Shown: positions 1-60,826 of the stretch, piece by piece
How the letters are laid out: each line of letters opens with the position of its first letter
Numbering within the stretch: position 1 is the first letter of the stretch
From: Mesostigma viride
Lineage: Eukaryota > Streptophyta > Mesostigmatophyceae > Mesostigmatales > Mesostigmataceae
DNA: 64,000 nucleotides
Assembly: GCA_009746045.1 (NCBI GenBank)
Contig: RPFO01000102.1
Coordinates: 2,061,577-2,125,576 of the forward strand
Direction: 5' to 3'
Position numbers and translations under genes: made by a program
Notes under the pieces: model-generated
Database searches by the model: none
The model's input: only the letters and a program-made list of their open reading frames with translations
What the model was told of the DNA's origin: nothing

Positions 1-450
1 GTTCTATTTTCCTTGCGCCATTTTCAGAAAGCCAACTTGAGCGCACACCTTTTTTATAATTCTGGCGCCGGGGCGTTTTTGGAGCTCGCTTCACGTCTGA
101 CAGATGCACGTCGGACCTAATTTGGAGTGGGCAGTTTAGCTGGGACGCCCCCCCCCCCCCCCCCTTGATGAATGAGCTTGCCAGGCATCTCTGGTAGTGT
201 CAGATGGCCAAGTGGCAACTGCCCAACATTACATCTTCCACGTTTGCAGTCAGAATGAGCTCAAAGTTTGTGGCACCACTTGTTGATGTGTGTAATATTT
301 GTCAAAAATCCCAAAGGCCCTAAATATGTGTTCTATAAACCGTGGAACTCCAGGGGAACCAGACTCTTTTCTTTCTTGAGACAACGAGTGGAGCACATAC
401 AGAAGGCAGGCCACATCCCGGTCGCCGATGCTCATGGGAACACTTAGTGC
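1..450. other. No gene recognised
   Basis: I see no convincing exon or repeat in this stretch, apart from a run of about 18 C residues near 147-164. It lies downstream (in minus-strand terms) of the DIRS-like element at 520-4,661 and may be that element's terminal sequence or intron of the large gene. I found no matching terminal repeat on the other side of the element, so its end here is undefined. Confidence 0.4.
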
Positions 451-519
451 TTGTCAAAGGCTAGCCTTACCCTTACATCCCTCTCTGGCGATCCATGCCA
501 TGCAGGAGCAAAGAACGTA

Positions 520-1732
520 TCAAAAGTAGAACGAACAACCAAACGAGGCATGGGGCAGTTTCAAAATAGCCTGCCATGCCCGAGGAATGCAAGCGGCCAT
601 GGCCCGAAGAAGAACCTTAGGAAGCTCCACCTCCAAGCTGCGGTGCAAGCCCACAAAGCTGCGGTGCAAGCCCACATAAAGGGCAACCGTGGCGCTGGTG
701 AGCCAGCGCCCCTGCCCTTGAATGCCCCCCATGCAGCAATCATGGGTGGCACCCCCGGGCCGCAGCCTGTAATTGGTGAAAATCTGGTCGACCCCCAAAG
801 CCTGAGTCGCAACGTGCCACATGCGCCTAAATTGCAGGTCTAAGGTGAAAGGCAACACATTCTCCCCAGCACGCTTGTCCGCGATGCAGTGATGGAGGAT
901 GGTTTCAACATCAGGTCTTCTACCACCACCGACCGAGTCTTGCCCTTAGAGGTCCTGATAAACTTCAGCGGTAGGGCGCCCCGCTAAGCCGGTCCAATCC
1001 GGACATCAGGCTGGAGGCACACACGGCAGAGACGCGAAAATTCAACGTCTCCGAGATTCGCAGGTAATGGCGGAACATGATGACCACCAGCAGGCCCGCA
1101 AGGTACTGGTCTTGTATTTCCATCGTGCTGGGACTTCCAAATGCCGCCTCCCATGGAATGGGAGTTGGTGAACGAGGTGGCACAAGTGTCTTCCTTCCAG
1201 CAAGGACGCCACAGGCCAAGTCCCACCGCTTCACCATACCGGGGTAATAAAGTTGCAGCCCCATCAAGGCATTGACACACGTCTGGCGGCTGTATCCCCG
1301 AAAGTGTGCCCAGGCGATGTACCCACAAAAGGTCTCCTTGAGGGCGTCAGCACGCGATGATGACCTGTCCGCCTGGCCGCCAGCCTCCCACCAAGGCAAG
1401 AGGGAATCAAGGCCACGACGGTAGGCCAGCAAGGTATAGCCGGCTTTACTTTCCCCGGTAGCAGTGGAAGGTAGCTGACAGTTGCAGGGGGGATGGATGT
1501 CTTCCGTGGTCAGGTCACGCGCCCAGCCTGGCAAGAAAGCCACCATGGATTGGCCAAGGGAGACGCCATTGGCTGGTAGAAGAGCACTCGGCGTCCACAT
1601 CCACTGGGAATGGCTCCCAGTGGCCAGGGTAAGCGGACACAAACGGCGGCACTGCCTGTTTAGCTTGTATGATGATGACCGCCCCTTCACCAAGTTGCCC
1701 AATGCCGCGGTGGAATCCACCAGCCTCACCAC
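520..1732 (-). pseudogene. Tyrosine recombinase of DIRS-like element
   Basis: Two frames make up the recombinase. The first (1,732-965) has a helical core-binding region and the first catalytic arginine in a typical MFRHYLRISE context. The second (858-520) contains NYRLRPGGATHD, the second catalytic arginine box of DIRS-type recombinases, followed by GRWLTSATVALYVG, where the Tyr is the expected nucleophile. A frame break lies between them near 960. Such enzymes insert the circular DNA intermediate of DIRS elements without making target-site duplications. Confidence 0.75.
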
Positions 1733-1897
1733 CTACTTGCCTCGGTTTGTCAGGCTGCGCGCACTGCTCTCCACACCCTTCACTGCGGCCCGCACCTCCT
1801 TCGTGTTGATGTGCATCCCCGGATCCCACTAACGACTCTTGACGCCTAACCCGCCAATGCTGGCTAGTGATTGCTTGTTGCGCCCGCGCGGAGCGGC

Positions 1898-2365
1898 CTA
1901 GCTAGGGCCAGTGTAGGCCACCTCGGTCGGTATGAGCAAGGTTGGGTACCCCCGCACCTCTCGTGCACGCGCCAGCTCCGTCACATCGCCCGGCTCCATC
2001 GTAGCGTAGACGACACCTTGCCTAAAGGTTGACACATCAGACACGACAACATCACGTGCCAAAGGTGTGCTTCTGTCAACCCTTAGCATAGGAGCCAAGT
2101 CCAGGGCCCACTCTAACTCCTTCCGCACCCCGGCCCACAGCACCCGCGGCCGCTGCCCCCACCCTTTCAGGCTGATGAACTTGACACATTGCTGCAAAAT
2201 GGATAGGCAGCTGCGGCTTAACATTTGCAGCCACAACCACCGCCCCAAGATGGCAGCCAGCCCCTCAGCCGTAGCTCGTCCACGATTGAGTATAGCTTGC
2301 GTGTAGGCGATGACAAGGTTGAGCTGCTTGACGGTTGGTTCTGGCACGCCGTTCCGCTGGTGCAC
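1898..2365 (-). pseudogene. RT thumb / RNase H region of DIRS-like element
   Basis: The frame begins with an RT thumb-like segment (ILNRGRATAEGLAAILGRWL) and runs into VVVSDVSTFRQGVVYATMEP, a SDxS-type start of an RNase H-like domain. The paralogous element at 53.5-54.1 kb has the equivalent thumb (ILDRGFTYYRKLSSVLGKW) and an RNase H start (DASSSGGWVVYRDLPG). The frame is displaced from the RT frame upstream, so the polyprotein is no longer continuous. Confidence 0.65.
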
Positions 2366-2377
2366 CAGCCACAGGGC

Positions 2378-3132
2378 TTATAGCTCGGCCCCTCCCAGGC
2401 TGGCCATCTTAGTCTTCTTCTTAGAAAGCGTAAGTGTGTTTGGATGGTAGCCTTCCTCAATACCGCGCGTGATGAGCTGATTCACTGCCTCGCAGGTGCG
2501 CCCGTTTCTGGCCATCAAGTCATCTATGGTGATTAACAACATTGCGCCGGGCAGGGGGTCTTCCAGGTCGATATGTAGTTCCCCGGCGCGCTTCTCCTTG
2601 GTGCTCGATGACCAGGGGCAGCGGCTGGCCTCACTCATCGCGCACCAAGGTGAGCTCACCTGCGCTTGAGAGGTAGTTGACCTGGCGCCTCGGAAGAGGA
2701 TGCCCAGCTGGGGGAGCAGGATCTTGGGGGGGTCCACCCACAGCAGGTTGCCCAGCTTCCTGTTGACGATGGGCCGCGGCTCACCCACCCCCTTGGCCAC
2801 TCCAAAGCAGCCATCCACCCACTTGGGCCACCTGTCCCGGAACGTTACCATGCCCACGGGCCCGCTGTCTGGCTCATGAGCTTTCTCCATTCAGCCATGG
2901 AGCAGCCCCGGCTGGGCTTTGGCACATTCCAATACCTTGCGCTCGCCGCGACCGCGGCCTCGATGCAGGTTTCTTCGCTCGCATAAATCTCCCGCCAGCT
3001 CGGCCGCATTGCCAACAGGTCAAGCGGCCGCGCCTTCCCCACCACCTCCACGTTTGGCGGACTCACCGCGTCCGCTGGTAGCTGTTCGTATTTATTCTGC
3101 TTCCCACGTATTGCATCAGCACCTTCTTGCAC
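2378..3132 (-). pseudogene. Reverse transcriptase fragment of DIRS-like element
   Basis: The frames 3,132-2,845 and 2,890-2,378 encode an RT leader (KPSRGCSMAEWRKL), a finger motif FGVAKGVGEPRPIVNRKLGN, and the catalytic region ending in ITIDDLM with the paired Asp of the RT active site, then a TLSKKKTKMAS strand. The same landmarks occur in the element at 50-54 kb. The domain is broken between the finger and catalytic parts by a frameshift near 2,650. It would have copied the element's RNA when intact. Confidence 0.75.
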
Positions 3133-3405
3133 TTGGCCTGTCGCAACGCCACCTATGCGGCGACTGTTGACCCTCGCAAGGGACTACCCCCTCCCCTTGG
3201 AGCACGCCCCTCTAGGGTTGGGAGGATGGTCTGCCCCCCACCCCCAGCCAATGTAGCCAATGTGCCACCTTGCATTGCAGTGCGTACTTACGGTGGCAGC
3301 TCGTGGCACGCTTTCGCCGGCCTGCCGATCTCACCCTGCCCCACGCGGTGTACGTTGGCCTAAATTGGTATGGCAGCGGGAAAAGGGAGCAGTCCCGCTG
3401 GGATT

Positions 3406-4199
3406 CTATTTCCCTACTTGTTGGGTTTTGTTGAGCTTGTCCAAGATGATCGCAGTTTGTAGGGCTGCCTTGACATCCGTGGTGGCTGACAGTGCAGCCT
3501 CCTCCCCCAATGGCAGGAGGTGGCTGGCCACCTTCCACCCCCCCCCTCCTTGCCCCTCCACCTGAAGCAAGGCCGCCACCACCCTCATTAGGTACTCCAT
3601 GCCCACAAGCTCCCCGGCTGCTGAGCCCAGCTCCTTGAGAAGGGTGTCCATGGCCAATGCAATGTTCATGGCACTCCTGTTCTCCGTTTTCCGCCAATGT
3701 CCAGGCTTGATTGTCATGACCCACGACAGGATACCCATCTCATAGTCGTTGGCGTCCTCCAACACTCCTGGCAGCAGCCGCTCCGAAATCCAATGTTCAC
3801 GCTCTTGACTCGGCTCGGCAGCTCCACCTCTTTCGAGGCCTTGAACTGGCTTCCGGACCCCTCCATTCCTCCCAGCGCTGCCTTCAAACCTTGCATGAAT
3901 TTCTCAGCTGCGACCTCCCCCTCCTCGTCCTCCTCGTCGTCCTGATTTTCGGTTTCCGGAGGTGCCCCAAGGAATGTCGCCAACCTCGCCCTCGTTTCCT
4001 TTCCGACAGCCCCCCCAGCTGCCGAATTTTCGGCCTTGTCTTTTGGCTTGGCCATTTTTCGTTGCACAGGTGTCGGTGGTGGCAGCGCCTCCTCGTCGTT
4101 CGTCGCGAGATCTGTCACGGCCAGCAGTTTTGCCACCAACGCTTCGTTTGGGTCACGTGCCTGCAACACGTCGTCAACGTGGACATGATCAGCCAGCAA
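3406..4199 (-). pseudogene. Gag-like region of DIRS-like element
   Basis: Two overlapping reading frames (4,199-3,714 and 3,765-3,406) encode an acidic, low-complexity segment followed by a helical segment (EDANDYEMGILSW, then PGHW). This is the kind of sequence seen in the first ORF of DIRS/PAT elements. The upstream frame 4,661-4,200 is in phase with it but separated by a stop codon. No zinc knuckle is visible. The assignment rests on position before the RT and on overall character; the individual frames are broken. Confidence 0.5.
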
Positions 4200-4661
4200 C
4201 TACACAACAGACCTCAGCTGGCTCGAGCTCCACAAGCCGGCGTCCATCACCCAGCCCTCAGTACTGACTGCACCCATGGCCTCCCGCGGGGCTGGTGCAC
4301 TTGGCGAGCAGAGTGGCGAGCTGCTTTTTTTTTGTGCTGAAGGCGACTGGCGCGTGACTGGTGGCAGCAGCCCGCGGCGTGGGCATCCCGTCCTCCTCGC
4401 GCGCTGCCGGCCTTGTTGCCTTGCGCCACTTCGGCATTGCTGCTCAAGGCCAGAAATTGGCTCCCACAGTGAAGGTTCATTAAACCAGAGGTTCGTTTCC
4501 CTGGCCTGCCGTCCCCCATTGGCGTATGTAGTTCCAGGAGAGATGGAGCGTGATTTCCCTAAGCTGCGCGTGGTTTCCCTAAAGTGCATGAGACAGTCAA
4601 TATTTGGTAGGCACCGTTCATGATAAACCATGCCAGATGATGAATCTGTTTCACAACCCAT

Positions 4662-5903
4662 TCATGGAAGAAAAAGGAAAGCCGACCATGCGTGTCGAGG
4701 ATGTGAACATGGCACAACAAACTGTCAAATGGCCTTGCTATGCTGGAAGAGTAGAGTAGCCTGTTAGCAATATTTTTGAAACCAAATTATCTTGTAACCT
4801 GCGAACGGAAGGACTTACAGCGCTAGCGCACCCATGGCCATCATCGCTACCGCTCTGGCAGGCTCGTGCTACATATCTTTCGACATTGGAGGAGGGGACC
4901 AGCGCGGTGTCGGTAGGCACCCCTGGCGCTGCGCCGGTGGTGCCTTCTGTGACACTTGAACCCCTTTTGTGGTGCTTGTACGAGTACAAAACGGGGGCGT
5001 GGCTTTTTGAATGCCATGTGAATTGTTTATGCATTGCACACGCACTGAGTGGTGCGGTTAAAGTAGGGAGGCTTCTGGCCGCGCTAGCGTGTTGAATAGG
5101 CCAACTTGACAATAATTTTAATTATTCTGACGGTGTGGCTAGGCTCCACAATATCGCCAGCACGCACTTATTCTAATAAACATAATTCTCATGGTAGGAA
5201 GTCACATCTATGGACCTTAGCTTCAGCCACCCATTGGTAATTTTGACTTGCCCATTACTCCCAGGGAGCAACGTCAAAACAAAGAGGCTTCTTGGACTGA
5301 GACAGGACAGGTGGAAGGCTCTGCTGGCAAGGATAGCATGAAGTTCTATAAACCAGGGCCTCAGCTGAGAGGGAGCAACCCACAGGCGCCCATGTAAAGT
5401 GTGCATCGTATTCCTTAAGTTGAAAGGCTGGTCTAAAATGACAGAAAGTTGGGGTTGAAGTACATGGTGAGGTGCGACTTGAGGGGGGGAAGGCAAGATG
5501 GCGGGATCGTGGGAAGGCATGAGTTAAATCAAGAGGCCCATATGTTTGAATGGGCACGCACTGGTGACCACCTGGCTGCATTGCGGCCATTTTATCGATT
5601 CATCAATGAATTAATCAAAATTACCTCCAATGTGAATTCTTAGCACTTGGCAAATATTCAGCCGGGTGCTGTTTCGTCTCTGTCTTGATGTGGGCTGCTG
5701 GTGGGCAGCCAGCCGTTCTAAACAGGATCCCAAGTCATTTTCTATGTCATGAGTATTGTACGGCTGTATCCTATCTTGAGTGTTGTATGGCTATATTCTG
5801 TCTTTAGTATACGGTTATATTCTATCTTGAGTACTGTACGGCTAAACATCTCCTGACATTGCCTCTCGTGTGGGCTGCGTGCTCAATACACTCATCCTTC
5901 CAG
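4662..5903. other. Intronic sequence upstream of the first recognised exon
   Basis: No exon is convincing here. It contains one diverged copy of the dispersed 0.5-kb repeat (about 4,826-5,230) and a short minisatellite at about 5,745-5,845, made of three or four ~32-bp units with the core words TATCTTGAGT and TACGGCT. A polypyrimidine tract and CAG at 5,901-5,903 form the acceptor of the next exon. Confidence 0.6.
4826..5230 (+). repeat. Dispersed 0.5-kb intronic repeat, copy 1
   Basis: Diverged copy of a sequence also found at 10,838, 15,648 and 25,302. Shared landmarks are GGAGGCTTCTGGC/GGAGGCCTTTTTGC, a CCAACTTGACAA block, a GTGTGGCTAGGCTC block, and the end GGACCTTAGCTTCAG. Confidence 0.6.
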
Positions 5904-55843
<49,940 letters not shown>

Positions 55844-55859
55844 TCGACTACTAGGTAGG

Positions 55860-56380
55860 CAACGACGATCGACGGCAACGTCACCATGATGCTGCGCAAG
55901 GCCCTTAACGCCCCCTTTGGTTTGCACATTAGGAATGAGGATTTGTACGCTGATTTTCCCTATGTTTCCCACATTCTTAGGCACAGGCGCCTGGGCCTAG
56001 CCGGCCGCCTAGCCCGCACACATCAGGTAGACACATCAGATAGACTAGGTGGCACCAAGCCCGCCCAGCCTGGGCGCCGGATATGTCCTCACCTGGCGTG
56101 CCCCAGGCCGCGTGCGGCAGGGCCGCCACCCGTGGACTTTTCGTGATAGACTCGGCATGGACATGTGCTACCCTAGACGTGACGGGCTCACACCCGGGCA
56201 GCCTCCTGGTTTGTCTGTAATATGGAGGCAGATGGTGCGCAAGGATAGATGGCATGTAGTGATGAAGGAGACCACCCCCAAGCCTGTGGGGGCTCCGCGT
56301 GTGACCAAGTATGGCATTCATAGCGATTCGGGCCGTGGTGCCCGCAACCCTGTAACTAGGACCTAGATAGCTTATACCAT
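55860..56380 (+). mobile_element. 5'-truncated L1-like LINE, copy i
   Basis: Starts at GCAACGAC, 16 bp after the host stop codon, in the C-terminal part of ORF2. It encodes RKALNAPFGLHIRNEDLYA and HRRLGLAGRLARTHQ, then in a second frame RVRQGRHPWTFRDRLGMD and WRQMVRKDRWHVVMKE, ending at the common 3' tail TAGCTTATACCATCCATTCC. The same frame shift occurs in copies i-iii. Confidence 0.8.
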
Positions 56381-56381
56381 C

Positions 56382-56810
56382 CATTCCATCCCATGTTCCC
56401 CTCCCACTGAGGACTTGTGCTCACGTGACGCAGTCACGTGTCTATTAATTAATTAATTAATCCATTCCATCCCATGTTCCCCTCCCACTGAGGACTTATG
56501 CTCACGTGACGGAGTCACGTGTCTATTAATTAATTAAATTAACTAGGTAGGCTTATTCGCACTCTTTGAAAACAGCTGACCAGGTACTTTTGAGGCCTGC
56601 AGTGCATAGTGCTCATCCCAGCCCATTCAGCCTACGGCAAGTGTGTGGTCATTAATTAATTATTTAACACGTAACAGCGTTACGTGAGCATTGGTTGATT
56701 CATTAATTAACACGTGACTGCGAATGATAGACACGTGATGCTTACGTGAGCATAAGTCCTCGATCAGTACAGTCGAGTGGGATGGGATGGATGGAGCTAA
56801 TTATTTAAGA
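56382..56810. repeat. Palindrome-rich inverted repeat block
   Basis: Two direct copies of about 76 bp (56,382-56,457 and 56,458-56,535: CATTCCATCCCATGTTCCCC, GAGGACTT, then a CACGTGAC-NNN-GTCACGTG palindrome and TTAATTAA runs) face a diverged inverted copy at about 56,690-56,810. Further palindromes (ACGTAAC-AGC-GTTACGT) lie between. No coding potential. Confidence 0.75.
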
Positions 56811-56824
56811 CCTACCTAAGATCA

Positions 56825-57318
56825 TGACCACCGCCGCTGGTGGTGCAACCCCGCCCTACCCCGGATCGTCAAGCGTGACCTCTTCAAGGTCGTCATTCTG
56901 ACGATCCTGACCTACGGCGTCGAGACCTGGACAATGACGCAGGAGCTGGAGCAACGACTCGACGGCAACGTCACCAAGATGCTGCGCAAGGTCCCCTTTG
57001 GTTTGCACATTAGTAATGAGGATCTGTACGCTGCTTTGCCCTATGTTTCCCACATTCTTAGGCACAGGCGCCTGGGCCTAGCCGGGCACCTGGCCCGCAC
57101 ACATCAGGTAGACACATATCAGATAGACTAGCTGGCACCAAGCCCGCCCAGCCTGGGCGCCGGGTATGTCCTCACCTGGCGTGCCCCAGGCCGCGTGCGG
57201 CAGGGCCGCCACCCGTGGACTTTTCGTGATAGACTCGGAATGGATCGACATGTGCTACCCTAGATGTGACGGGCTCACACCCGGGCAGCCTCCTGGTTTG
57301 TCTGTAATATGGAGGCAG
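56825..57318 (+). mobile_element. 5'-truncated L1-like LINE, copy ii
   Basis: Begins near the DHRRWW region of ORF2 and encodes RIVKRDLFKVVILTILTYG, then TKMLRKVPFGLHISNEDLYA. Relative to copies i and iii it lacks six bases (two codons) at the ALNI/ALNA position. It stops abruptly at TAATATGGAGGCA (57,314), where copy iii begins. Confidence 0.75.
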
Positions 57319-59165
57319 TAGCACCGGCGGACGTCCCTGCGCCGCCCACGCCGCCCGCCGCTGAGCAGGACTGCACGTACCCAGCCATGACGGAACCCCT
57401 GGCCGACCCCAACGAGCTCCCGCCGTTCACCGAGCTCGCCAGCTGAGCACCGCCGCCAAGCAACTCCGCTTCTATGCCGCCGTTGGACCTGACCAGCTCC
57501 CAGCCCCGGTGATTAAGCTGACGGCGCTCACGGGGTTCCTGCTTGACGGCTGCAACCGGATCCTGCTTGCCGACGCGCCGCCGATTCCTGAGTGGCAGCA
57601 CAGCTACCGTATTATGCTGTACAAAAACAAAGGTTCCCCTGACGACCCCGCCAACTACAGAGGAGTCTGCATCCAGAGCGCCGCACTTAAGTTGTTCATG
57701 CGCATGATCCTCAACCGCCTTCGTTCTGCTCTCGACTGTCACCTTGGGGAAAGTCAAATGGGCTTCCGTCCTGGGCGCAACACCGTCATGGCCATCTTCG
57801 TCGCGCGTCGCCTCTTCGAGGAAATCGCTCTCCTGCAACCTGGTGAGTTTCCCGCCATCCTGATCTTCGTCGACTTCATCAAGGCTTTTGATTCTGTCCT
57901 CTGGGACGCTCTATGGGCTGTACTTGCTTGCGCTCGCGTCCCCACTCCCCTGATTACCGTCATCCGCACGCTGTATGAGGGGTCGACCACTTCGGTGCGC
58001 ACTCAACACGGCATTACCCCGCCATGCCCACTGCAGACCGGCGTCTGGCAGGGCTGCGTCCTGTCGCCGTACCTGTTTATTATTGTAGTGGATTATGTTA
58101 TGCGCCAGGCACGTGCTCGCTTTGCTAGCATTGCAGGCCGTGCCCCTGGCCTAGCGATCACGAACGAGCTTGGGGAAGGGGGGCCGACTAACATTTGAAG
58201 CAGAATTTAGTAACTGACCTCATTTATGCCGACGACATCACGCTCATCGAGAAGCCGGAGTCTGCCCAACCTTGGCTGGACTGCACCTGGCGCTCGAGGC
58301 TCGGGCGGTTGGTCTAGAAATCAGCCCCAAAACGGAGGCCCTGGCCATCGGCATGGCAGGGCCCCCACCCACACTCCGCCTCTTAGACGATGCCGAGGTC
58401 AACTACCCTCCGGCCTTCAGGCCGCTTCAAGCTGCTCGGCAGTTGGCTTTCCGCCTGCGAGGACGACATGACGACACGGATCGGCATGGCGTGGGCGCAA
58501 CTCCATGACCACCGCCGCTGGTGGAGCAACCCCGCCCTACCCCGGATCGTCAAGCGTGACCTCTTCAAGGTCGTCATTCTGACGATCCTGACCTACGGCG
58601 CCGAGACGTGGACACTGATGCAGGAGCTGGAGCAACGACTCGACGGCGCCGTCACCAAGATGCTGCGCAAGGCCCTTAACATCCTCTTTGGTTTGCACAT
58701 TAGGAATGAGGATTTGTACGCTGATTTGCCCTATGTTTCCCACATTATTACGCACAGGCGCCTGGGCCTAGCCGGGCACCTGGCCCGCACAGATCAGGTA
58801 GATACATCAGATAGACTAGGTGGCACCAAGGCCGCCCAGCCTGGGCGCCGGATATGTCCTCACCTGGCGTGCCCCCGGCCGCGCGCGGCAGGGCCGCCAC
58901 CCGTGGACTTTTCGTGATAGACTCGGCATGGACATGTGCTACCCTAGACGTGACGGGCTCACACCCGGGCAGCCTCCTGGTTTGTCTGTAATATGGAGGC
59001 AGATGGTGCGCAAGGATAGATGGCACGTAGTGATGAAGGAGACCACCCCCAAGTCTGTGGGGGCTCCGCGTGTGACCAAGTATGGCACTTCAGTTCATAG
59101 CGATTCGGGCCGCGGTGCCCACACCCCTGTAACTAGGACCTAGATAGCTTATACCATCCATTCCA
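57319..59165 (+). mobile_element. L1-like LINE, copy iii, with reverse transcriptase
   Basis: Longest ORF2 piece. The frame to 58,198 encodes an RT finger start (PDDPANYRGVCIQSAALKLF), MGFRPGRNTVMAIF, FVDFIKAFDSVLWDAL (motif A with catalytic Asp) and VWQGCVLSPYLF (motif B). After a frame change at about 58,198 comes LIYADDITLIEK, the YADD box. It then continues through SGRFKLLGSWLSACEDDM and LTYGAETWTLMQELEQRLDG to the shared 3' tail at about 59,165. No endonuclease domain is present, so it is 5' truncated, and at least three frame breaks make it inactive. Confidence 0.85.
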
Positions 59166-59330
59166 TGTAGGTAGTATGCTCACCCACGAGCCACGAGGTA
59201 GCCATGGCTGACGGCGGAGCTCATAACTTTCACGTTTGAGCACCGAATTTAGTCGTGAATATCACAATCGCTTCGTCTTTCTAAGACGCACATGCTGATA
59301 TAATTTTCCGACGCTATTACGCAATATACG

Positions 59331-60731
59331 ATGAGCAAACGCTTATCGACGCAACGCAGCCTGACGGCTGCGCTCGGCAATGAAAATACGTCTGCAGCTC
59401 CGGCTGCAGCTTCACCATCAGGGCTGGAAGGCAGTGGTGACACTAGTTGCGCACTGGTGGTCGCCCAGAACCCTCCCGGGCTCTCCTCGCCCTCTGCATC
59501 GCCTGACCCAAAGCGCAGTCGCCCAGGCGAACCTGGCTGGTCTGAGAGTGATTTTGACGTCGACAGGCTCTTTACCACCTTCGACGCCAACAGGCCTGCC
59601 TTTTTCGACATGCCACCCATCAAGATACTGGAGCTCGTGTTTTACGGGTCACGCGCCTCACTGCTGGCCCTGTGCCAGCAACTCAATTTCCATACCCAGC
59701 TTTTTCGCAACGGAGCTGACGGCCGGTATTCCCACCGCGTCTCAGACTCGTCGACCAACCTGGCCGGCTGGTCTCGCCCCCGCCTTCAGCTCGCAGCTCT
59801 CTTTACCCTCACTAAGCGCTCGGCCGAGGCCCTTCTGCACCCCGCCCCCATTACCGAATCCACCTTCGTCCACCACCTCCACGCCGCCCTCTCACAGCAC
59901 GTGACGCCCATTGCTGCAGATGTGGCGGCAATTGGTGGTACGCTGGCTGCTGAGCTCCCTCACATTTCCACCACCGTCACCGCCACCGCCACCCTCCTCG
60001 CCTCCACACCCCCCCCCTCCGCCTCCACCGACTCCATCACCGCCCAGCTCCGTGACATCGACCAGCGTCTTAAGGACAACGCCATCGCTATCGAGGTTCT
60101 GCAGAACACCGCAGGCCTCACCGCCCAGGCGGTGAAGGACATTGCCACCAAGCCAGCCCCGGCTGGCCTGGCCGGCTATGCTCCTCCCATCACCACCTGG
60201 GCGGACATGCAACACGCCACCTCCACCACCTCCGCCGTCGCAGCCCAGCTTCAACGGCAGACGCTTGACCTCTGCGAGGAGGCCGAGCTCGCCAAGCGCA
60301 GCCTCAACGTCATTGTCAAGAACTTCGACATGGAGGAAGGTGAGAATTCCGAGAAGCTTACGCGTGCGTTTGAGAGAGAAATCCTTGGTCGCATGGGTCT
60401 TAATGGTGAGATCGACCTGGTCGCCCACCGCCTTCCCCGCGCGCGGGGTAAGGCAGGGGCGCCCCCGCTCCTTCTCACCTTTAAGACCCCGGCGGACAAG
60501 ATTTCTTTTCTCCGACGCCGCAAGCGGCTCGAGAAGACTCTCTTCACCATTGACAACGACTTGACCCTGGCGCAGCAACAACGGCGACGGGAGCTATGGC
60601 CGACCTACCTCCAGCTCCGGCAGACCAAGGCGGGGCAGCCGGTGTACTGGAAGGGGGCGGCCATCTACGTCGGCCACAAGCCATGGCAGGCGACCCCCGC
60701 GGCCCCCACGACTCCAGACGCCCCAGCTTAG
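59331..60731 (+). CDS. LINE ORF1 protein (intact, 466 aa)
   Basis: An uninterrupted ATG-to-TAG frame. Residues 1-75 are Ala/Ser/Pro-rich and probably disordered. Residues ~175-300 hold helices with coiled-coil character and a Thr/Pro/Ser-rich stretch. Residues ~320-450 (LAKRSLNVIVKNFDMEEGEN; LVAHRLPRARGK; LLLTFKTPADKISFLRRRKR; ending VYWKGAAIYVGHKPW) match the RRM-plus-C-terminal layout of L1-type ORF1 RNA-binding proteins, which coat element RNA and act as nucleic-acid chaperones. About 165 bp of upstream sequence could be 5' UTR. ORF2 should follow but does not: after the stop comes an inverted LINE piece. Retention of an intact frame next to dead ORF2 copies is notable. Confidence 0.75.
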   Translation: MSKRLSTQRSLTAALGNENTSAAPAAASPSGLEGSGDTSCALVVAQNPPGLSSPSASPDPKRSRPGEPGWSESDFDVDRLFTTFDANRPAFFDMPPIKILELVFYGSRASLLALCQQLNFHTQLFRNGADGRYSHRVSDSSTNLAGWSRPRLQLAALFTLTKRSAEALLHPAPITESTFVHHLHAALSQHVTPIAADVAAIGGTLAAELPHISTTVTATATLLASTPPPSASTDSITAQLRDIDQRLKDNAIAIEVLQNTAGLTAQAVKDIATKPAPAGLAGYAPPITTWADMQHATSTTSAVAAQLQRQTLDLCEEAELAKRSLNVIVKNFDMEEGENSEKLTRAFEREILGRMGLNGEIDLVAHRLPRARGKAGAPPLLLTFKTPADKISFLRRRKRLEKTLFTIDNDLTLAQQQRRRELWPTYLQLRQTKAGQPVYWKGAAIYVGHKPWQATPAAPTTPDAPA

Positions 60732-60734
60732 GGG

Positions 60735-60826
60735 AATACAGCAGTAGTAGTGTAGAAGTGGTCTCCTTCATCACTACTAGCCATCTATCCTTGCGTACCA
60801 TCTGCCTCCATACTGTATTACAGACA
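60735..60826 (-). mobile_element. Inverted LINE 3' fragment
   Basis: The segment reads as the reverse complement of the LINE tail at about 58,990-59,050 (GTGGTCTCCTTCATCACTAC; CCATCTATCCTTGCG; ACCATCTGCCTCCATA), with a few mismatches. It lies directly after the ORF1 stop. Confidence 0.75.

Larger units (their letters stand above)
520..4661 (-). mobile_element. Degenerate DIRS-like (tyrosine-recombinase) retroelement
   Basis: Reading the minus strand from 4,661 downward, the order is a gag-like region, a reverse transcriptase, an RNase H-like region and a tyrosine recombinase. That set defines the DIRS order. The recombinase lies on the same strand as the polymerase. Every domain is broken by stops or frameshifts, so the copy is dead. 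Homology to the second DIRS-type element at 50.3-54.7 kb is visible in the RT leader (RGCSM-type motif followed by a conserved W/F segment) and in the thumb/RNase H part. Terminal repeats were not found, so the limits given are those of recognisable coding sequence. It lies 5' of the first recognised exon of the large gene and may have disrupted an upstream intron or exon. Confidence 0.75.

Noticed and set aside
57275-57838. 187-codon minus-strand ORF across the LINE RT.
   Set aside because: Antisense of the RT motifs, which are unmistakable on the plus strand.
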